Assembly: GCF_913064665.1 (NCBI RefSeq)
Contig: NZ_CAJYBT010000040.1
Coordinates: 1 to 32,904 of the forward strand
Origin: an uncultured Thioclava sp.
GTDB taxonomy: Bacteria > Pseudomonadota > Alphaproteobacteria > Rhodobacterales > Rhodobacteraceae
DNA: 32,904 nucleotides
Direction: 5' to 3'
Numbering within the stretch: the stretch's first letter is position 1; each line of letters starts with the position of its first letter. A model generated the notes under the pieces. The model was given only the letters and a program-made list of their open reading frames with translations, did no database searches and was not told the origin of the DNA. A program made the translations under genes and the position numbers. This document shows, in pieces, positions 25,321 to 32,642 of this stretch.

Positions 25321-26691
25321 ATGCTGACCAATGACCAACTCGACAAATGGGACCGCGAGAGCTTTTTCCACCCCTCGACCCATCTCGCCCAGCATGCGCG
25401 CGGCGAATCCCCAACCCGGATCATCACTGGCGGCAATGGTGTGTTCATCGAGGATCGCGACGGCAACAAGCTGCTGGATGCATTCGCGGGGCTGTATTGC
25501 GTGAATGTCGGCTATGGCCGCACCGAGATTGCCGAGGCGATTGCCGAGCAAGCCAAGGAACTCGCCTATTATCACGCCTATGTCGGGCATGGCACCGAGG
25601 CCTCGATCACGCTGGCCCATATGGTGCTGGAGCGCGCGCCCGCCCACATGTCCAAGGTCTATTTTGGCCTGTCGGGGTCGGATGCGAACGAAACCAACGT
25701 CAAGCTGATCTGGTATTACAACAACATCCTTGGCCGCCCCAAGAAGAAGAAAATCATCTCGCGTTGGCGGGGCTATCACGGGTCCGGCTTGATGACCGGC
25801 TCGCTGACCGGGCTGGAGCTGTTTCACAAGAAATTCGATCTGCCGCTGGCGCAGGTGATCCATACCGAGGCGCCCTATTACTTCCGCCGCCCTAAGGCCG
25901 AGATGTCCGAAGCCGAATTCACCGCCCATTGCGTGGCCGAGCTTGAGGCGCTGATCGCGCGCGAGGGCGCAGACACCATCGCCGCTTTTATCGGTGAACC
26001 GGTTCTGGGCACAGGCGGCATCGTGCCCCCGCCCGCAGGCTATTGGCCCGCGATTCAGGCCGTGTTGGACAAGCACGACATCTTGCTGGTCGCCGATGAG
26101 GTGGTCACGGGGTTCGGCCGGCTCGGCACGATGTTTGGCTCGGATCACTACGGCATGAAGCCCGATCTGATCACCATCGCCAAGGGGCTGACCTCGGCCT
26201 ACGCGCCGCTCTCGGGTTCCATCGTGGGCGAGAAGATGTGGAAAGTGCTGGAACAAGGCACCGATGAAAACGGCCCGATCGGCCATGGCTGGACCTATTC
26301 GGCGCACCCGATCGGGGCGGCGGCGGGCGTGGCCAACCTGCGCCTGATCGACAAGCTGGGGCTGGTCGCCAATGCTGGATCGGTGGGCAAATACCTAAAC
26401 GATGCGATGCGCGACGCGATTGGCGATCATGCCCATGTCGGCGATGTGCGCGGCGAGGGGATGCTCTGCGCGATTGAGTTCGTGAAAGATCGCAATGCCC
26501 GGACCTTCTTTGATCCCGCCGACAAGATCGGCGCGAAACTGGCGGGTGCAATGGTCGAGCGCGGCGTGATCGCGCGGGCGATGCCGCAAGGCGACATCTT
26601 GGGCTTTGCGCCGCCGCTTTGTCTCACCGAAGCCGAGGCCGATCAGATCGTTGCGACCACCGCAGAGGCTGTGAAATCCGTGTTGGGCTAA
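25321..26691 (+). CDS. Class III aminotransferase (omega-amino acid:pyruvate type)
   Basis: A 456-residue PLP enzyme of fold type I, class III. It moves an amino group from an omega-amino acid or amine (beta-alanine, putrescine, taurine or similar) to pyruvate or another keto acid. Visible landmarks: LDAFAGLYCVNVGYG, YFGLSGSDANETNVKLIWYY (PLP phosphate cup), SRWRGYHGSG, FIGEPVLGTGG, LVADEVVTGFGRLG (Asp contacts the pyridine N) and Schiff-base Lys288 in TIAKGLTSAYAPLSG. Close relatives in Rhodobacterales are known as omega-transaminases; the native substrate is not known here. AAGGAGA lies before ATG 25321; the frame open to 25285 is ignored. Probably controlled by the upstream Lrp-type regulator. 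Confidence 0.93.
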   Translation: MLTNDQLDKWDRESFFHPSTHLAQHARGESPTRIITGGNGVFIEDRDGNKLLDAFAGLYCVNVGYGRTEIAEAIAEQAKELAYYHAYVGHGTEASITLAHMVLERAPAHMSKVYFGLSGSDANETNVKLIWYYNNILGRPKKKKIISRWRGYHGSGLMTGSLTGLELFHKKFDLPLAQVIHTEAPYYFRRPKAEMSEAEFTAHCVAELEALIAREGADTIAAFIGEPVLGTGGIVPPPAGYWPAIQAVLDKHDILLVADEVVTGFGRLGTMFGSDHYGMKPDLITIAKGLTSAYAPLSGSIVGEKMWKVLEQGTDENGPIGHGWTYSAHPIGAAAGVANLRLIDKLGLVANAGSVGKYLNDAMRDAIGDHAHVGDVRGEGMLCAIEFVKDRNARTFFDPADKIGAKLAGAMVERGVIARAMPQGDILGFAPPLCLTEAEADQIVATTAEAVKSVLG

Positions 26692-26713
26692 GCCCTGCGC
26701 GCCAAACATCTGA

Positions 26714-26749
26714 AAGGGGCGGCTTATCACGAGCCGCCCCTTAAATTTT
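26714..26749 (+). terminator. Intrinsic terminator after the aminotransferase gene
   Basis: Perfect 11-base-pair stem AAGGGGCGGCT (26714-26724) with AGCCGCCCCTT (26732-26742), 7-base loop, followed by AAATTTT. It starts 22 bases after the stop codon and separates this gene from the lipid-arabinose genes. Confidence 0.85.
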
Positions 26750-26777
26750 GTCGCCCTTTGCAAAACAACGCCATATT

Positions 26778-26795
26778 CCTGCCCCGATCTGTCGC
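26778..26795. repeat. 18-base intergenic direct repeat, copy 2
   Basis: Exact second copy of the 18-mer at 4965-4982, here 14 bases before the start of the flippase-like gene, so it could overlap the promoter or 5' leader of that operon. Confidence 0.6.
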
Positions 26796-26809
26796 TAAAT
26801 TCGGGGCAA

Positions 26810-27805
26810 ATGAGCAGCACCAGTTCTGATATTCCGGCCCCAAGCCCACCCCTGCCCCGCAAATGGCGCGACCGCGCATTGCTGGGTGGACTTTTGGCGT
26901 TGCTGGGGGCCGGGCTGATCGGCTTGGTTTCGGCCACCGGATGGCGCGAAACGCTGGCCCAGATTTCGCGCCTTCATCTGTGGCAAATTGCGGGGCTTTT
27001 GGGCCTGTCGCTGGCCAATTACCTGTTGCGCAGCCTGCGCTGGCATGTGCTGGCGCGCCGTCTTGGCCTGCCCACCACTCTGATCCAGAATACGCGCCAC
27101 TTCCTGGGTGGGTTCGCGATGTCCGTCACCCCGGGACGCGTTGGGGAACTCGTGCGGATGCGCTGGCTCAAACGCGAAACCGGTTGGGCGGTGGAACGCA
27201 CCGCGCCGCTGGTGCTGATGGATCGTGCCGGAGATTTGGCCGTGATGGCGCTCATCTTGGGGCTGTCGGTTTCGCTTGCCGCAGGCGGGATCGCGGGCGC
27301 ATTGCCTGTCACGCTGCTGGCCTTTGGCGCGGCGATCATTGTCACGCGCCCGCGCCTTCTGGCCGCGCTGATCACCTATTCGTACCGCGCCAGCGGCCGG
27401 GCTGCGCGCATCTTTGCCCGCGCGCGCGGGGCGGCACGCTCGCTCAAGCGCTTTACCCATGGACCCACGCTCATCATCGCGCTCGGCTTTGGCCTGATCG
27501 GCTGGCTGGCCGAGGGCTATGCCTTTCATCTGCTGCTCGGCTGGATGGGGGCCGATATCGGGCTGTGGAAAGCGGTCGCGATCTTTGTCTTTTCGACTTT
27601 GGCAGGCGGGCTAACGGGCGCGCCCGGCGGGCTAGGCGGGGCAGAGGCCGCAATGGTCGCGCTGCTCTCGCTCGATGGTGTGCCGCTTGAAGTCTCGGTG
27701 CCCGCCACCGCCATTATTCGGCTGACCACCTTGTGGTTTGCCATCGCAATCGGTCTGGCGGTGTTTCCGCTGGCCGAGCGCGCCTCTCAAAAGGGCCGCA
27801 TATAA
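26810..27805 (+). CDS. Flippase-like integral membrane protein (lysylphosphatidylglycerol synthase TM-domain / UPF0104 family)
   Basis: A 331-residue protein with about eight transmembrane helices. It has the family pattern: after the first helix (LLGGLLALLGAGLIGLV) comes NYLLRSLRWHVLARRLG, then FLGGFAMSVTPGRVGELVRM and the C-terminal LAGGLTGAPGGLGGAEAAMVAL (read as GLTGAPGGLGGAEA). This is the membrane module shared by MprF flippase domains, AglD-like proteins and similar; it lacks the cytosolic aminoacyl-transfer domain of MprF. The DprE1-like gene follows 20 bases downstream, so it may translocate the lipid-linked sugar made by these enzymes (inference). Ribosome site weak (GGGGC). Confidence 0.88.
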   Translation: MSSTSSDIPAPSPPLPRKWRDRALLGGLLALLGAGLIGLVSATGWRETLAQISRLHLWQIAGLLGLSLANYLLRSLRWHVLARRLGLPTTLIQNTRHFLGGFAMSVTPGRVGELVRMRWLKRETGWAVERTAPLVLMDRAGDLAVMALILGLSVSLAAGGIAGALPVTLLAFGAAIIVTRPRLLAALITYSYRASGRAARIFARARGAARSLKRFTHGPTLIIALGFGLIGWLAEGYAFHLLLGWMGADIGLWKAVAIFVFSTLAGGLTGAPGGLGGAEAAMVALLSLDGVPLEVSVPATAIIRLTTLWFAIAIGLAVFPLAERASQKGRI

Positions 27806-27825
27806 GGCCCCATGACACGAGCAGT

Positions 27826-29127
27826 ATGATGGACTGGAAAGACAGCGAATATGCCGGTTGGGGCCGCGCACTGCGTGCCAAAGGCGCGATTGCGCGCCCC
27901 GATACACGCGCGGCCCTAAACCGGCTCGAAGCCGCGCCGGCTTTTGGCATGCGTCGCTCTTACGGCGATGCCGCGCTCAATTCCGATGGCCGCGCCGTGG
28001 ATATGAGCAGCCTCGACCGCTTCATCGCCTTTGATCCCGACACCGGCCAATTGCAGGTCGAGGCGGGCGCACGGATCGGCGAAATCGCGAGCGCCTTCGC
28101 GCCGCGCGGATGGCTGCCCGCCGTAATGCCCGGCACCGGGTTCGCCACGATCGGCGGATGTATTGCGCAAGATGTGCATGGCAAAAACCACCATCATATG
28201 GGCAGCTTTGGCCAACATGTCAGCGAACTCGTCTTGCTGCAAAAGGGCCGCGAACGGGTCGTGAAACCGGGCACTGCGCTGTTCAAGGCAACGCTGGGCG
28301 GCCTTGGCCAAACTGGCGTGATCTTGCGCGCGACGATCCAGATGCAGCGCTGCGCAGGCGATGTGATGCTGGTGACCGAACGCCGCGCACCCGATTGGGA
28401 GACCCATCTGGCGCTGCTGGATGCCTCCACCGCCAGCTACACCGTGGGCTGGATCGACGCCACCGCAACGGGCGATGCACTTGGGCGCGGGATTGTCGAA
28501 GAAGGCGAAAGCGCCGCGGGCCTTGTAAAGCCGCGAAAGGGCGCGCGCAAAGTGCCGCTGGACGCCCCGCATTTCGCATTGGCAGCCCCCGTCGTGCGCG
28601 CCTTCAACTGGGCGTATTTTCACCGCGTGCCCGCGCGGGGCCGCTCGGTCGTGCGCCCATTGCAAGATTTCTTCTTCCCGCTCGACAAAATCCACGACTG
28701 GAACCGGCTTTATGGCAAGCGCGGCTTTCACCAGTTTCAATGCGTCGTGCCGCTTGAGGCCGCAGACAGCCTGCGCGCGATGCTGGCTGAAATCGCGGGA
28801 TCTGGGCTGGCCTCGCCGCTGGCCGTTCTCAAACGGATGGGACCGGGTCGCGCGGGGTATCTCAGCTTCCCGATGGAGGGCTATACACTCGCCATCGATT
28901 TCCCCAATCGCCCCGCCGCGCGCGACCTGATCAAACGGCTCGAGGCGCGCGCCGCCGAGGCGGGGGGCAGACTATATTTCGCCAAGGACAGTCTGGCTCA
29001 AGGCGAACAGATCGCCGCGATGTATCCAGACTTGCCGAAATGGCAGACAGAAGTGGCCAAGGCCGACCCGGCGGGGGCATTGGAAACCGACATGACCCGC
29101 CGATTGAAACTTAGGAGTGCGACATGA
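27826..29127 (+). CDS. DprE1-like FAD-dependent polyprenyl-phosphoryl-ribose 2'-oxidase
   Basis: A 433-residue FAD oxidase. In Mycobacterium, DprE1 oxidises the 2'-OH of decaprenylphosphoryl-ribose to a keto intermediate. The resemblance is detailed: MRRSYGDAALN (pyrophosphate loop), GWLPAVMPGTGFATIGG, then DVHGKNHHHMGSFGQHVSEL with His118 at the position of the flavin-site His132. LGGLGQTGVILRATIQM, the C-terminal YGKRGFHQFQCVVP, DFPNRPAARDL and Lys387 in FAKDS (equivalent to Lys418) also match. The benzothiazinone-reactive Cys387 of M. tuberculosis is replaced by Ala356 (TLAIDFP). The start is ATG 27826 or the adjacent ATG 27829, with a weak ribosome site. It overlaps the SDR gene by four bases. 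Confidence 0.88.
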   Translation: MMDWKDSEYAGWGRALRAKGAIARPDTRAALNRLEAAPAFGMRRSYGDAALNSDGRAVDMSSLDRFIAFDPDTGQLQVEAGARIGEIASAFAPRGWLPAVMPGTGFATIGGCIAQDVHGKNHHHMGSFGQHVSELVLLQKGRERVVKPGTALFKATLGGLGQTGVILRATIQMQRCAGDVMLVTERRAPDWETHLALLDASTASYTVGWIDATATGDALGRGIVEEGESAAGLVKPRKGARKVPLDAPHFALAAPVVRAFNWAYFHRVPARGRSVVRPLQDFFFPLDKIHDWNRLYGKRGFHQFQCVVPLEAADSLRAMLAEIAGSGLASPLAVLKRMGPGRAGYLSFPMEGYTLAIDFPNRPAARDLIKRLEARAAEAGGRLYFAKDSLAQGEQIAAMYPDLPKWQTEVAKADPAGALETDMTRRLKLRSAT

Positions 29128-29858
29128 ACAGCAGTTGGATTATCTTGGGCGCAACCTCGGGAATTGCCCGCGCTGTGATCCGCAAACTCGCCGCCCAAGG
29201 CCACGCAATGTTTCTGGCGGGTCGCAATATAAGCGAGCTCGAGGCAATCGCCGCCGATTGCCGCCTGCGCGGAGCTCGCATGGCCGAGGTGATGAGCTTT
29301 GATGCGCGCGACGCCAGCAATTACGGCCAGCTTATTGCGCGGCTGCGCGATGAAGAGGGCGAACTGAACTGCGCCGTTTTCACCGGCTCAATGCCCGACC
29401 AAGAGGTGATCGACGCGAATCCGAACATGATCGAAGGCGTTCTGGCCGACAACCTGACGGGCCCTGCGACCTTCTTGACGATGTTTGCCCCCTTGATGGA
29501 GGAACGCGGCTGCGGCGCGATTGCGGGCGTGGGCTCGGTCGCGGGGGATCGCGGACGGCTGGGCAACTATGTCTATGGCGCCGCCAAAGCGGGTTTTGCG
29601 ACCTATCTCTCGGGGCTGCGCAACCGGCTGGGCCGCTCGGGCGTGCATGTGATGACGATCAAACCCGGCCCGGTGGACACACCCATGACCTACGGCATGA
29701 AACTGCCGCTCATGACCACGCCGGACGCGGTGGCCGAGGACATCCTCAACGGCCTGAAGCGTAAAACCAACGTTCTTTATACACGCAAAATCTGGCGGCT
29801 CGTGATGGGGATTATCCGCGTCATTCCCGAACCGATTTTCAAGAAAATGTCGATCTGA
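29124..29858 (+). CDS. DprE2-like short-chain dehydrogenase (polyprenyl-phosphoryl-2-keto-ribose reductase)
   Basis: A 244-residue SDR that by analogy to mycobacterial DprE2 reduces the 2'-keto sugar to the arabino configuration using NADH. It has the nucleotide loop LGATSGIA (8-15), Ser138 and the catalytic pair Tyr151/Lys155 in YGAAKAG, and IKPGPVDTPMT. The C-terminal IIRVIPEPIFKKMSI closely resembles the end of mycobacterial DprE2, which separates it from generic SDRs. It overlaps the DprE1-like gene by ATGA and has its own ribosome site (TTAGGAG). Products of these two genes act as a pair in mycobacteria. Confidence 0.88.
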   Translation: MNSSWIILGATSGIARAVIRKLAAQGHAMFLAGRNISELEAIAADCRLRGARMAEVMSFDARDASNYGQLIARLRDEEGELNCAVFTGSMPDQEVIDANPNMIEGVLADNLTGPATFLTMFAPLMEERGCGAIAGVGSVAGDRGRLGNYVYGAAKAGFATYLSGLRNRLGRSGVHVMTIKPGPVDTPMTYGMKLPLMTTPDAVAEDILNGLKRKTNVLYTRKIWRLVMGIIRVIPEPIFKKMSI

Positions 29859-29880
29859 GGCTTTTCCTCAGCGTAGGATG

Positions 29881-29974
29881 CCTCCGGCGGGAGTATTTTG
29901 AGCTAGATGAAATGAGGATTTCTTTCATCTAGCGCGAAATACTCCACGGGGGTCTGGGGGTGTGAAACCCCCAG
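29881..29974. repeat. Compound inverted repeat between convergent genes, REP-like / bidirectional terminator
   Basis: Two nested stems, GAGTATTT (29891-29898) with AAATACTC (29937-29944) and CTAGATGAAA (29903-29912) with TTTCATCTAG (29923-29932), form one long interrupted hairpin. It is preceded by CCTCCGGCGG. A second hairpin, CTGGGGGT (29954-29961) with ACCCCCAG (29967-29974), follows. From memory, GCGGGAGTATTT-type sequences recur at gene ends in Rhodobacteraceae genomes. It separates the SDR gene from the convergent HAD-UbiA gene and probably terminates both transcripts. Confidence 0.75.
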
Positions 29975-29987
29975 CGCGCCGCCATAC

Positions 29988-31409
29988 TTAGCCGCCGAAC
30001 CAGATCGCCCAAAGGCCAGCCGCCCAAAACATCAGCGACAGCATGATCATGATCAGCCCCAGCCCGAATTTGTCACGCATGGCAAAGACGATCGGGTCGT
30101 AATCCTGTTTGCCAAACCAGCCCAGCGCAACCATTCGGATCAACCACCAGCCCAGCGGGATCATCGCGATCCACATCAGCCAGGTGTCGGGATATAACAT
30201 CTCGCCTTGAACCGAGACGCTGTAGAGAAAAAACACCAACAGCGCAGCAAACACGCCCAGCCCCGCGACGTTCAACAAATCGCCCCGATCTTGTCGACCA
30301 TAGCCGCGCCCGGGCAAGCGCTCGTCCGAGGTGGCAAGCGTCAATTCGGTCAGCCGTTTGACACATCCCAGCGCGATAAATACCGGGAAGATGAAGATCA
30401 GCATATAGACGGACACATCGACCTGCCCCGCCGCCGCCCCTGCCACGACGCGAATCGTATAAAGTGAGGCGAGCGTGGCGATATCGACCCAGCGCATCCG
30501 TTTAAGTTTCAACGAATAGGCCAGCGACGTGAGCATATACAACACCACGATGCCGAAGAAGGCCGTGTTGAGTGCCCCGGCAATAGCGAGCGCCCCGAGA
30601 GCGAACACCACGAACGCCATCATGCCAATTTTAATCGGCACGGCCCCGCTCGCGAAGGGACGACGGCATTTCGTCGGATGCAGCCGGTCCGCTTCGAGAT
30701 CGAGCAGATCGTTGATGATATAGATTGAGGAGGCCGCGAAAGAGAACGCAATGATGCCCAGCAAGATCGGCCCCAGCGTGATCATGTCAAAGCGGTGTGA
30801 CGCGATCAGCGGCAGCAGGAGCAGCACGTTCTTGACCCATTGATGGGGCCGAATCGCCTTGATGAGCGCGCGCCACGACCAACCGCCCTCAAGTTCGCTG
30901 ACCTTGGGCAAAGATTTGGCCGCTGCAACATCACCCACGACCAGCGCACGCTCGGCATGGGTCCAGATCGCCATATCAGTGGCTTCGTTCCCCGCGTAGT
31001 CGAATCCTTTCTCACCATAGGCATTGACCAAAGCCTGCGCCTTGGCCCCGCCTTTGAGATTGGTTTCCCCATCGGAGGCAAAGACATGTTCGGACAAACC
31101 ATGCGCCGCAGCCAGCGCCTTGACTTGTGTCTCATCGGAAGCCGAGGCCAGCACAATCTCGCGCCCCTCTTCCTGCGCCTGCCTGACCTCGGCGGCCACC
31201 GAAGGCGTCACCGGCATCAGATCAAGGCGCAAGGTTACGATACGCGCCAATTCGGCCTTGAGCTTGGCGGGCTGCGAAAAGAATCGGGCTGCCGCGCGCA
31301 ATGTCGGGAACGGCGCACGACCCAACCCAGCCCAGAACGCTTCGAACAAAAGATCGGTTTTCAAGAATGTGCCGTCGACATCAAGCACAAGCGGTCTTTT
31401 CTGATCCAT
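29988..31409 (-). CDS. HAD phosphatase-UbiA fusion: probable polyprenyl-phosphoryl-phosphoribose synthase and phosphatase
   Basis: A 473-residue two-domain protein. Residues 1-190 form a HAD phosphatase: LDVDGTF with Asp10 and Asp12, the second-motif serine in LASASDE, the LKGGAKAQAL lysine and DYAGNEATDMA. Residues 205-473 are a UbiA-type membrane prenyltransferase with IINDLLDLEADRLHPTKCRR (Asn233/Asp234) and SLKLKRMRWVDIA. The HPTK-RP-AxG signature matches the mycobacterial Rv3806c family, which uses PRPP, rather than UbiA, CtaB or chlorophyll synthases. It should make polyprenyl-phosphoryl-5-phosphoribose and then remove the 5-phosphate. ATG 31409 was chosen; the open frame to 31469 overlaps the transglycosylase gene. 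It lies two bases after that gene's stop. Confidence 0.88.
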   Translation of the reverse strand: MDQKRPLVLDVDGTFLKTDLLFEAFWAGLGRAPFPTLRAAARFFSQPAKLKAELARIVTLRLDLMPVTPSVAAEVRQAQEEGREIVLASASDETQVKALAAAHGLSEHVFASDGETNLKGGAKAQALVNAYGEKGFDYAGNEATDMAIWTHAERALVVGDVAAAKSLPKVSELEGGWSWRALIKAIRPHQWVKNVLLLLPLIASHRFDMITLGPILLGIIAFSFAASSIYIINDLLDLEADRLHPTKCRRPFASGAVPIKIGMMAFVVFALGALAIAGALNTAFFGIVVLYMLTSLAYSLKLKRMRWVDIATLASLYTIRVVAGAAAGQVDVSVYMLIFIFPVFIALGCVKRLTELTLATSDERLPGRGYGRQDRGDLLNVAGLGVFAALLVFFLYSVSVQGEMLYPDTWLMWIAMIPLGWWLIRMVALGWFGKQDYDPIVFAMRDKFGLGLIMIMLSLMFWAAGLWAIWFGG

Positions 31410-31411
31410 TC

Positions 31412-32278
31412 CTAGCCTTTCACTCGAAACACACAGCCATCGCTGACCAGCTGCGGCGGCGTCATGCACAAGCCCCGCGCGACCGCCCAGGCCGCCAGCA
31501 CCTTGGGCACGTAGTCGCGCGTCTCCGCAAAGGGCGGAACGCCGTCATTCTTCTTCACGTTGTTCTCGCCCGAGTTATAGGCCGCGATGACCATCAGCGG
31601 ATCGCGGTCAAACTCTTTCATCAGCCAGTCCAGATAGGTGACGCCACCCGAAATGTTCTGCGCTGGGTCCTTGCTATCTGCGACATCAAAGCGATCGGCA
31701 GTGGCCGGGATCAATTGCATCAGCCCAACCGCCCCCGCATGGCTGACCGCCGCATGGTTGCCTCCCGATTCCACCGAGATCATGGCCAGAACAAGCGCGG
31801 GCGAAACTTCGGTGCCGATCGTGGCCTTTAGAATATCTCTGCCGTGGGCGCGCGCGATCTGGGCGAGATCCGCCAAACGCGGCGCGTTCACCCCCACGCC
31901 TTTGGGTCCTTGCGACAAAGCGGCCACCGCAGAGTCAAAGCGCCCCGCGCGGTCTTCGATCTTGGGCGAGATCATTTTCCAATACCAAGAATATTTCGCG
32001 CGACCTTTGGGTGCACTTGGCCCGGTGCTCGACTTTGGATCGGTATCTGTGGACGGCTTGGTCAAGGGCTGCCAGGGGGCATTCGCCATCGCGGCCAGTT
32101 CGCGCTTTTGCTCAACGGGGTCGATTTGAATCGTGATGAACCGTTTAGTGCCCGGTTTGGGCGGCACCAAACGCTTTGCCTGCCAATGGCTCCCCGTCGG
32201 CGCGGACATATCGGCCCGGGCCGGCAATGCGGCCATCGCCGCAAAGACCGCAATCGTCACTGCTTGTATCGCGCGCAT
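31412..32278 (-). CDS. Periplasmic lytic transglycosylase (SLT domain)
   Basis: A 288-residue protein: signal peptide MRAIQAVTIAVFAAMAALPARA, a basic Pro-rich linker to about residue 100, then an SLT goose-lysozyme-like domain. Catalytic Glu170 is in LAMISVESGG, followed by AGAVGLMQLIPATA, NISGGVTYLDWL and AYNSGENNV. These enzymes cleave the MurNAc-GlcNAc bond of peptidoglycan, producing anhydro ends, and often open the wall for secretion systems or pili. It is the first gene of a minus-strand pair with HAD-UbiA and divergent from the pilin gene 364 bases away. Three cysteines occur toward the tail region (GLCM and DGCVF among them). Confidence 0.93.
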   Translation of the reverse strand: MRAIQAVTIAVFAAMAALPARADMSAPTGSHWQAKRLVPPKPGTKRFITIQIDPVEQKRELAAMANAPWQPLTKPSTDTDPKSSTGPSAPKGRAKYSWYWKMISPKIEDRAGRFDSAVAALSQGPKGVGVNAPRLADLAQIARAHGRDILKATIGTEVSPALVLAMISVESGGNHAAVSHAGAVGLMQLIPATADRFDVADSKDPAQNISGGVTYLDWLMKEFDRDPLMVIAAYNSGENNVKKNDGVPPFAETRDYVPKVLAAWAVARGLCMTPPQLVSDGCVFRVKG

Positions 32279-32642
32279 TGCGCCACCCGCTCGTTGCCCC
32301 GCGCAGCTCTATCGGCCACGTCTGAAGCGTTTATAGGCAAAACCGGGCAAAAAAATCTAGAGAATCAAGCACTCAGCGGGACGATTCGCGGCAAAGAGGC
32401 GACCGGGCAACAGCAATGCGCATCACGGACAAAAATTAGTAAAATTGGTTTTTTGTTTAATTACAAAAGCTTAACCATATCACCCCATAAAAGTTAAGCA
32501 TTCGTAAAAACGCCCGAACCTTGCCCCAATCCCGCCACCTTCTGGGTTCCTTATGTCCCCATGCCGCAAGACGGGGACCAAGGTCAGGACTGGTCGAGAA
32601 CTCGAACCGCGGATGTGCAAAGCAACCTTAGGAGAGAGACCC
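32279..32642. promoter_or_regulatory. 364-base divergent region between transglycosylase and pilin genes
   Basis: No gene is visible. The region is AT-rich at 32430-32515. It contains TTAACCAT (32471-32478), the CtrA half-site motif, and TTAA-N7-TAAA (32494-32508), one base from the full CtrA box. Nearer the pilin is GTCCCC (32555-32560) with GGGGAC (32573-32578), a 5'-leader hairpin, and the pilin ribosome site AGGAGAG at about 32629-32635. Promoter -35/-10 elements could not be fixed. Confidence 0.5.
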
